NCBI GenBank assembly: GCA_964491485.1
Contig: CAZBGV010000009.1
Coordinates: forward strand, 1-59,526
Length of the DNA: 59,526 bases
Direction of reading: 5' to 3'
Origin: IDS-8 sp964491485
GTDB taxonomy: Bacteria; Pseudomonadota; Gammaproteobacteria; Steroidobacterales; Woeseiaceae
Shown here: piece after piece, positions 1 through 6,878 of the stretch
Position numbering within the stretch: the stretch's first letter is position 1
Layout: each line of letters begins with the position of its first letter
Made by a program: the position numbers and the translations under genes
Notes under the pieces: generated by a model
The model's database searches: none
What the model was told of the DNA's origin: nothing
What the model saw: the letters and a program-made list of their open reading frames with translations, nothing else

Positions 1-1205
<1,205 letters not shown>

Positions 1206-1262
1206 CGGGTTTCTCCTGGAAGTGTGCGCTGGCGACTGGTATCGTAGCGAAGCAGAAGCGAT

Positions 1263-1298
1263 AATTTCACAGAGAAAATTTCACGCTGTTAATTTCAC
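1263..1298. promoter_or_regulatory. Three AATTTCAC direct repeats, 14-bp period
   Basis: The octamer AATTTCAC occurs at 1263-1270, 1277-1284 and 1291-1298, exactly 14 bp apart, in the 103-bp divergent region between aceA and its presumed regulator. The third copy abuts the AGGA ribosome-binding site of the regulator (start 1309). Regular spacing in a divergent promoter is what an operator for the adjacent regulator would look like. It does not match the published corynebacterial RamB site as I remember it, so specificity is inferred from position only. Confidence 0.6.
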
Positions 1299-1308
1299 AG
1301 GACGCGTT

Positions 1309-2871
1309 ATGGCAAGCGGCAGCGGGTTGCTGCGCAAAGTGCACTTCACCGGCAGCAAGATACGCAGCCTGCGCAAGCGCAATCACCTGACGCTCGAGGA
1401 TCTCTCGGCGCGTTGCATCCGGCTCGACCGCGACAGCGCGCCGTCGGTGTCGTACCTGTCGATGATCGAGAACGGCAAGCGCATGCCGTCGGAGCGCCTG
1501 CTCAAAACGCTCGCTGAGATCTTCCAGAAGGACGTCAGCTGGTTCTTCGACGACACGATCGAGGAAGAGAAGATCGAGGTCGCGGCGCCGTCCAGCGTCG
1601 TCGACGCGATCCCGTTCGAGCCGAAGTTCCTGTTCTCGGACGCGCAGCTGCAGGCGGCGATTCCGGAGCTCCTGTCGCAGACCGGCACGACCGGCCGCCA
1701 GTTCGCGCACCTCTTGATCCGCGCGCACCAGGAAGCGCACCAGAACCGGTTCCCGGATCTCGAGCGGGCGGCCGAGGGCGTGGGCGGGAAGCGCTTTCCG
1801 CTCGGCGTCGAGGACCTGATGGCGATGACGCGCCGCCTCGGGCTGACGGTGCGCTGGTTCGATCACCCGCCGTTCCGCGAGAAAGGCGCGGACGATCCGC
1901 CGCTGTCGACGCTGGTGCGCTCCTTCTTCGAGGCGCCCGGGACGATTTACCTCAACCGGCGGCTGGAAGGACAGCGCGGGCGGGTGAAGTACGATCTCGC
2001 CAACCATATCGCGCACAAGGTGCTGCACGACGGCGATGGCGCGCGCCCCCCGCAGATGGCGGGCGGCGGCGTGCTCGAGCAGCATCACGGCAGCGACTCG
2101 CCGCATCTCGACGCCCGCGACATCCTGCACGCGTGGCGCGATTTCGAATGCGGCTATTTCGCGAGCGCGCTGCTCGGGCCGAAGGCACCGTTCCGGCAGT
2201 TCCTGGCGCGGCACGCGTACGCGGTCGACGTGGGCAGCCGGGTGGACCTGTCGACCACGCTGATGATGCGGCGCATGTCGAGCGTGTCGCCGTACCGGCA
2301 CTGGCACTATTTCGATGCGTATCCGCCGGGCAACCTGCGGGCCGTGTACCGCGGCAACGGCATCCCGCTGCCGTGGGGGAACATGCGCCTCGTGCTCGAT
2401 CCGTGCCGGCACTGGGCCGTGTTCCGGATGCTGAATGCGCGCTCTGCCCGCCCGTCGGCGCAGATTTCGGTGCTGCGCAACGGTGAGGATGCGCGGCTGT
2501 ACTGCTGCGAGTCGCTGCGCACCCGCGATCCGGCGGGCAACGCGCACGTGGTGTGCGCCGGCATCGACCTCGCGCCGGCGCTGGCGTCGCAGGGCTTCGA
2601 CCCGCGCGAAGTGGTCGAGGAGATCGAAGCCCGCTGCCGGCGAGGCGGCGGCAGCGCCCCGATCCCGCCCGGTGCGCGCTCGAAGCTCGAGAACGTGAGC
2701 AAGATCCTGAACATCGGCTGGATCGCCGAGGGTGCCGCCGGCGAGGCCAAGATCATCTGCCCGCGGAGCTCCGCCTGCCCGCGCGAGAAGCACTGCCTGG
2801 GCCGCGCCGCCCCGCACCCGGAGCCCGCCATCGACCGCCTGCGCGAAACCCTGGCCGCCGCCGCCACCTGA
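1309..2871 (+). CDS. XRE-family regulator, RamB/ScfR-PrpR type
   Basis: Predicted 520-residue DNA-binding regulator of acetate/propionate metabolism. Residues about 15-75 form an XRE helix-turn-helix (SLRKRNHLTLEDLS, then SYLSMIENGKRMPS). An IrrE-like (DUF955) middle domain follows, but the metal motif normally HExxH reads DLANHIAHKVLH, so catalysis is unlikely. The C-terminal half fits the short-chain fatty acyl regulator family. Cysteines at about 484, 490 and 496 plus a Cys pair at 399-400 recall the Fe-S-binding mycobacterial PrpR. I chose ATG 1309 because AGGA lies just upstream and the HTH starts soon after; the frame is open further upstream. Divergence from aceA indicates the target. 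A REP element follows 29 bp after the stop. Confidence 0.85.
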   Translation: MASGSGLLRKVHFTGSKIRSLRKRNHLTLEDLSARCIRLDRDSAPSVSYLSMIENGKRMPSERLLKTLAEIFQKDVSWFFDDTIEEEKIEVAAPSSVVDAIPFEPKFLFSDAQLQAAIPELLSQTGTTGRQFAHLLIRAHQEAHQNRFPDLERAAEGVGGKRFPLGVEDLMAMTRRLGLTVRWFDHPPFREKGADDPPLSTLVRSFFEAPGTIYLNRRLEGQRGRVKYDLANHIAHKVLHDGDGARPPQMAGGGVLEQHHGSDSPHLDARDILHAWRDFECGYFASALLGPKAPFRQFLARHAYAVDVGSRVDLSTTLMMRRMSSVSPYRHWHYFDAYPPGNLRAVYRGNGIPLPWGNMRLVLDPCRHWAVFRMLNARSARPSAQISVLRNGEDARLYCCESLRTRDPAGNAHVVCAGIDLAPALASQGFDPREVVEEIEARCRRGGGSAPIPPGARSKLENVSKILNIGWIAEGAAGEAKIICPRSSACPREKHCLGRAAPHPEPAIDRLRETLAAAAT

Positions 2872-2900
2872 TCCTGGTTCCTTCGCATCAGGCCCGCCTG

Positions 2901-3047
2901 GTAGGAGCCCGCCATGCGGGCGACCGGCATTTTCGTCGTGGGCCGCACCCTTTGGCTTCGTTCGCTCGCGCGCGATGCGCGCTCTTTACCGGCGCCAGCG
3001 TTCGGTCGAACGTGGCTTGTTCGGTCGCCCGCATGGCGGGCTCCTAC
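2901..3047. repeat. REP inverted pair 1 (BIME-like)
   Basis: Two copies of a 24-bp REP element in opposite orientation, 2901-2924 (plus) and 3024-3047 (minus). Each has a GTAG foot and a GCCCGC/GCGGGC stem with a CAT loop. They flank a 99-bp spacer rich in small palindromes such as GCGCGCGATGCGCGC. The pair sits between convergent genes (regulator and TonB-like transducer). The GTAG foot is the hallmark of REPs mobilised by RAYT (TnpA-REP) enzymes; no RAYT gene is in this window. Confidence 0.9.
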
Positions 3048-3058
3048 GGGGGCGGGGG

Positions 3059-4027
3059 TCAGGCGGGGAAGAAGTCGATGGGCTTGGTGGTGGTGATGGG
3101 CTCGACGTCTCTGGGCTCGAAGCGGAAGAGGAGAACGCGCTGCACGAGCTTCTGCTCCATCTCGGGGTTGTTGAGCTCGCTGGAGACGACTTCGCAGGCG
3201 GTGACCTCGCCGGAGGGAGCGATGGTGAGGCGCAGCACGAGCTTGCCCTGCAGGGTGGGATCCTGGCGCAGGGCGCGGTTGTAAAGGGCGAAGATCGCGC
3301 CCTTGTTGCGATCGAAGACGAGCTCGATTTCCTCGCGGCTGCGCGACGGCTTGCCGCTGGCGCCGGAGCGGGTGGCGGCGGGGCCGGCTCGGCCGATGCC
3401 GGCGACCGGGCTCTCGACTTCCGTGGTGGCGCGCCCGCCGAGGCTTACGCCCCCGGTGTTGCGGCTCATCGAGGCGGTGTTGATGCCGCCGCTGGAAGCC
3501 CCGGCTTTCGAGGTGACCATGGAGCGCTCGTTGCGCTCCGCGCGTCCCACGGAGGCGGTGAGCGGCCGCTCCTCGGCGACGCGCTCGACGATGTCGTTGT
3601 CGCGCAGGTCGGCGAGGCTTTCGGTGAACGGCAGGAGCGCCGCGGCGGCCCGCTCCCGGGCGCGCTGCGTGCGGTCAGGCGGGGCCTCCGGCGCAGGCCC
3701 GGGCGCCCTGTCGGGAATGACCTCGGGCGGCTGCGCCTCGACGGTGCGCTCGACCGGCTTTTCGGGGATCGGCTCGGGCTCCGGCTCGACGATTTCCTGC
3801 TGCGGTGGCGGTGGCGGCGGGGGTTTTTGCTCGAGCACCAGCTTCGCGATGCGCGGCGGCACCTCGATGACGTTGCCGCGATCGAACGAAGGCACGGGGA
3901 TCCACGGCCAGGCGACGCCGAGCACGCAGGCGACGGCGAGGACGATGAGGAGCAGGCGATGAAACTTCTGCTCCTGCTCCGTGTTCGTCCAGGCGAGCTC
4001 GTACTCTCTGTAATAAGGAATGTCCAC
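3059..4027 (-). CDS. TonB-like energy transducer, AgmX/PglI C-terminal type
   Basis: A 322-residue inner-membrane protein expected to reach across the periplasm. It has a cytoplasmic N-terminus, one membrane helix at about 24-42, a Pro/Glu-rich spacer (about 68-110, including a run of seven prolines) and a C-terminal domain from about 230 (SREEIELVFDRNKGAIFALYN, then KLVLRLTIAPSGEVTACEVV) of the AgmX/PglI-TonB type. The start is GTG at 4027. It is the last gene of the 12.6-3.06 kb operon, 37 bp after an ExbD gene, and presumably couples the ExbB/ExbD channel to outer-envelope TPR proteins. The AgmX-like tail resembles GltJ of the Myxococcus gliding machinery more than a siderophore TonB. Exact partner unknown. 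Confidence 0.85.
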   Translation of the reverse strand: MDIPYYREYELAWTNTEQEQKFHRLLLIVLAVACVLGVAWPWIPVPSFDRGNVIEVPPRIAKLVLEQKPPPPPPPQQEIVEPEPEPIPEKPVERTVEAQPPEVIPDRAPGPAPEAPPDRTQRARERAAAALLPFTESLADLRDNDIVERVAEERPLTASVGRAERNERSMVTSKAGASSGGINTASMSRNTGGVSLGGRATTEVESPVAGIGRAGPAATRSGASGKPSRSREEIELVFDRNKGAIFALYNRALRQDPTLQGKLVLRLTIAPSGEVTACEVVSSELNNPEMEQKLVQRVLLFRFEPRDVEPITTTKPIDFFPA

Positions 4028-4064
4028 GCCAGCCGTCCCGATTCGATTTGCCCGGTGCCCTGCC

Positions 4065-4604
4065 CTAGCGTGCCGCCGTGAGTTGCTGCTCGAGCTCCTC
4101 CGAGCTCTTCTGCAGCACGGCGAGCGAGATGCGGCCGTAATCCGCCGCGGTGCACGTCGCCATGACTTTCTTCAGCAGCCGGTACGGGATGTCCTTGTCG
4201 CCCATGATGGTGACCGTACGGGAAGCAATGGCAACGGCCGCGTCGGCGGGGCGGCTCAGCTCGCGATCGTTCAACTCGAGCAGCGCATCGCGCAACGCAG
4301 GAATCTCCACCCCGGGGGCCTGCATCGCGTCCACCACGCGGGCGACCGGCTGCCCGTCCACCAGGATCTGCTGGTCGCCGATCAGCACCACGACGCTCGT
4401 CTCCGGCTTGTCCTCAGCGATCGACTCGGGAAGCTGGACCTCCTTCGAATTCGGCAACGTCTCCACGTCGGTGGAGTTGACCAGCAGGAAGAACACGAGG
4501 ATGGTGAAGATGTCCATCAGGGACACGAGGTTCAGCTGGCCTGCCGCGCGCTTGGCGCGGTTGTGCCGCTTCTCCATGCGTTTGGCGCGTTCCGATTTCT
4601 GCAC
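4065..4604 (-). CDS. ExbD/TolR proton-channel subunit with the channel Asp
   Basis: A 179-residue ExbD/TolR-family protein. A basic cytoplasmic tail is followed by one membrane helix (about 25-43, NLVSLMDIFTILVFFLL) carrying Asp31 at the position of the essential protonatable Asp of ExbD, then a periplasmic domain. The start is GTG 4604. It lies 2 bp after a second exbD (4607-5107), which lacks this Asp. Together with ExbB (5110-5760) they should form a stator that converts proton-motive force into movement of the TonB-like partner. Family assignment is firm; substrate or process is unknown. Confidence 0.92.
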   Translation of the reverse strand: MQKSERAKRMEKRHNRAKRAAGQLNLVSLMDIFTILVFFLLVNSTDVETLPNSKEVQLPESIAEDKPETSVVVLIGDQQILVDGQPVARVVDAMQAPGVEIPALRDALLELNDRELSRPADAAVAIASRTVTIMGDKDIPYRLLKKVMATCTAADYGRISLAVLQKSSEELEQQLTAAR

Positions 4605-4606
4605 GA

Positions 4607-5107
4607 TCAGGCGCCCTCGTTGACCGGCGCGTCGCCGATCGAGATGTCCGGGAACAGCTCGTGGCGTACTACCATGCCGTCCTTCATCGACTGCGTGACC
4701 CGCACGCGATCCATCACCTGCACCAGCGTGTCGTAGGGGATGTCGGCCTCGAGCAGGATCGCCGCGTCGGTCTTGGTCGGGTAGTCGGCCTTGATCTGCT
4801 CCAGCTTGCGGCCGAGCGCCTGCAGGTCGTACTCGCCGCCGACGTTCTCGTACACTCCGAAGGCGCCGACGTTACGGTCGCCGATCTCGATCCGGTCCTT
4901 GCGCACGACGATCTCGAGCTGGAACACCGGCTCGTCGGCGTTCGCCGCCTGGTCGGACGCGCCCGGCAGGTACAGCTCGAGCATCGCCATGCGCGAGAAC
5001 ACCGCCGTGATCAGCAAAAACGGCACGAGGATCACCATCAGGTTCATGAAAACCGTGATGTTGAGCTCCGCCGTTTCGGCGTTGCGTTTGCGCCGGTCGA
5101 CGAGCAC
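4607..5107 (-). CDS. ExbD/TolR paralogue lacking the channel Asp
   Basis: A 166-residue ExbD/TolR-family protein with one N-terminal membrane helix (about 16-36) and a periplasmic domain ending in VVRHELFPDISIGDA. Aligned to the neighbouring ExbD (LNLVSLMDIFTILV against LNITVFMNLMVILV), the essential membrane Asp is replaced by Asn22, so this subunit probably cannot carry protons and may be structural. The start is GTG 5107, 2 bp after the ExbB stop; the gene is followed at 2 bp by the Asp-containing exbD. A 1 ExbB : 2 ExbD gene set is also found in the Myxococcus AglRQS motor, where both TolR-like subunits keep the Asp as far as I recall. Confidence 0.88.
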   Translation of the reverse strand: MLVDRRKRNAETAELNITVFMNLMVILVPFLLITAVFSRMAMLELYLPGASDQAANADEPVFQLEIVVRKDRIEIGDRNVGAFGVYENVGGEYDLQALGRKLEQIKADYPTKTDAAILLEADIPYDTLVQVMDRVRVTQSMKDGMVVRHELFPDISIGDAPVNEGA

Positions 5108-5109
5108 GT

Positions 5110-5760
5110 TCAGGCTCCGGCGGGCTTGAGCTGCCGCTCCGTCACCGCGTTCAGGAACTTGACGCTCGCCATCTCCAGGCTGTCGACGATCTGGTTCGTC
5201 TTCGTCTGCAGCAGCGCGTGGATGAGCAGCAGCGGGATCGCGACGATCAGGCCGAAAGCGGTCGTGTTCATCGCGACCGAGATGCTCGCGGACAGGAGGT
5301 CGGCCTTGTCCGCGGCGGCCGCGTTCGAGACGACCGTGAATGCCTGGATGAGGCCGATGATCGTGCCGAGCAGCCCGAGCAGCGTCGCGATGTTCGCCAG
5401 CGTGGCAAGGTAGTGAGTGCGCTTCTCGAGGCGCGGCAGCACCTCCATCAGGCTCTCCTCCATCGCTTTCTCGACGTCATCCCGGCGACGCGCCGACTTC
5501 ACGCGATAGAGGCCGTACGTCAGGATGGACGCGATGGCCGCCTTCGACTTCGCCGTGATGGCCGCGGCCTCCTGGAAGTTGCCCGCCTTGAGGAACGGCA
5601 CGATCTTCTTCCAGAGCGCGCGGTTGCTGGCGCCGGACATCGTCAGGTACATCCAGCGCTCGACCGCGATGGCCACGCCGAGCGCGAACACGATGAGGAT
5701 CGGGTACATGAATACCCCACCCTCCTGGAAGAAGCGCACAACGGCGGCAAGACTGTCCAT
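5110..5760 (-). CDS. MotA/TolQ/ExbB proton-channel protein
   Basis: A 216-residue inner-membrane channel subunit of the ExbB/TolQ family. Membrane helices are visible at about 15-38 (YPILIVFALGVAIAVERWMY), 118-140 (ANIATLLGLLGTIIGLIQAF) and 160-182 (SISVAMNTTAFGLIVAIPLL). The GLLGTIIGLI and NTTAFGL signatures are those of the TolQ/ExbB core that surrounds two ExbD helices. It is immediately upstream of two exbD genes and downstream of a small secreted protein (27 bp), within one minus-strand operon. It supplies proton flow for the envelope machine encoded here. Confidence 0.95.
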   Translation of the reverse strand: MDSLAAVVRFFQEGGVFMYPILIVFALGVAIAVERWMYLTMSGASNRALWKKIVPFLKAGNFQEAAAITAKSKAAIASILTYGLYRVKSARRRDDVEKAMEESLMEVLPRLEKRTHYLATLANIATLLGLLGTIIGLIQAFTVVSNAAAADKADLLSASISVAMNTTAFGLIVAIPLLLIHALLQTKTNQIVDSLEMASVKFLNAVTERQLKPAGA

Positions 5761-5787
5761 CTGAATGCTCCCTTGATAACGGTTCGA

Positions 5788-6192
5788 TCAGTCGCCGGTC
5801 CCGGCGGCCTGCGCCGGCTCGGCCCCCGGGCCCGCGGCGTTCCCGTACAGGTCCGAGTAGTAATCCACCTGGCGCAGGAATTCCTCACGGTCGAGCGGCG
5901 CCAGCACCTCGTCGAGCAGGGTGTTGACCGGGCGGCCCATCAGGGCGCCCGGGTCCGACTTCTGCCAGGGCACGATGTAGAGCACCTTCGGCAACTCGCG
6001 ATTGCCGGTGATCTCCGTGCTGTCGAGGACGATCTCGTCCGTCGCGGATCGACGCACCGCCGCGGACGTGTCGACGGCCGGCATCGGCTCTTCGCCGGCC
6101 GCTTCGGCAGGCGCGCCTTCCGGTGCCTCCTGCGCGCCCCCGGTCACCGCGAGGAAGAGCGACGCCGCGACGAGTGCGCGAGCGGCGTTCAT
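5788..6192 (-). CDS. Small secreted protein of the ExbB/TPR operon
   Basis: A 134-residue protein starting with a typical signal peptide (MNAARALVAASLFLAVTGG, predicted cleavage after GGA). The mature part has an Ala/Pro/Glu-rich stretch followed by a conserved-looking core: SATDEIVLDSTEITGNREL, then PKVLYIVPWQKSDPG. Its ATG (6190-6192) overlaps the stop of the TPR lipoprotein gene as ATGA, and the gene ends 27 bp before exbB, so it is translationally coupled to the machine. I do not recognise a named family. It is probably a periplasmic component of the same complex. Confidence 0.82.
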   Translation of the reverse strand: MNAARALVAASLFLAVTGGAQEAPEGAPAEAAGEEPMPAVDTSAAVRRSATDEIVLDSTEITGNRELPKVLYIVPWQKSDPGALMGRPVNTLLDEVLAPLDREEFLRQVDYYSDLYGNAAGPGAEPAQAAGTGD

Positions 6193-6878
6193 CCTTCGCT
6201 CGCGCTCGCCGTGCGCTGGTTGGCGTTCACACGCCGCTGCAGGTCCACGATCCATTTCGCCACCTGTTCGTCTTCCCCCGAGAGCTCCTGGTAGCGCTCG
6301 AAGTGCTGCAACGCGGTCTCGAGTTGCTGCGTGTAGAGCTCGTACAGGACGCCGAGGTTGTAGTGTGCCAACGCGTACTCGGGATCGGCTGTGACGGCTT
6401 TCAAATATGCGTCCTCGGCTTCCGCGAAGCGGCCCTGGCGCCGGCGCAACATGCCGAGCTGATTCAGCGCGATCGCGTGTTCGGGAGCGAGCTCGAGCGC
6501 TTTCGTGATGCACGTCTCGACGGCCGCGTCATCATCTTGCGCCGAGTGCAGGATCGCGAGATCGACCCAGGCGCCGGGATAGTCCGGGTATTCGAGGACG
6601 AACGCCTCGAGACGCAGCTCCGCCTCGGTCAGGTCGCCCGCCGCCATGATTGAAGTGGCTTCCTCGAAGCGGGTGCGCGCCTCCGCCGGGATGCCGGCCG
6701 CGGCCGCTTCGCCTTCCGCCGGCCGCGGAGCGGAAGCGCAGGCGGCGAGCGAGGCAACGAGGATCGCCGCCGCGATGCTCCGTAGGAGCCCGCCATGCGG
6801 GCGATTCGAACGTCGATGTCGCCCGCATGGCGGGCTCCTACGGGCGCCGAGGCGTTCAAAACAGGGTCGTGACCACAT
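6189..6878 (-). CDS. TPR lipoprotein with REP-disturbed N-terminus
   Basis: Periplasmic TPR protein with a lipobox signal (SIAAAILVASLAACASA) and about four tetratricopeptide repeats (for example AVETCITKALELAPEHAIAL, then AEDAYLKAVTADPEYALAHY). The start is a problem. A REP inverted pair (6782-6841) lies directly upstream of the signal sequence, and the nearest in-frame ATG (6878) lies before the REP pair, inside the 3' end of the preceding TPR gene. It would add an odd Arg/Cys-rich 32-residue leader encoded by the REP. Alternatively, a non-canonical start just before SIAAAIL is used. The stop overlaps the next gene by ATGA. It is likely an outer-membrane-anchored part of the ExbB/D-driven complex. 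Confidence 0.8.
   Translation of the reverse strand: MWSRPCFERLGARRSPPCGRHRRSNRPHGGLLRSIAAAILVASLAACASAPRPAEGEAAAAGIPAEARTRFEEATSIMAAGDLTEAELRLEAFVLEYPDYPGAWVDLAILHSAQDDDAAVETCITKALELAPEHAIALNQLGMLRRRQGRFAEAEDAYLKAVTADPEYALAHYNLGVLYELYTQQLETALQHFERYQELSGEDEQVAKWIVDLQRRVNANQRTASASEG
6782..6841. repeat. REP inverted pair 2, at the 5' end of a gene
   Basis: REP copies at 6782-6804 (plus; diverges after GCGA) and 6818-6841 (minus), separated by only 13 bp. Unlike the other pairs it lies inside an operon, between the stop of the large TPR gene (6856) and the signal sequence of the TPR lipoprotein, where it seems to have replaced the native start region. Confidence 0.9.
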
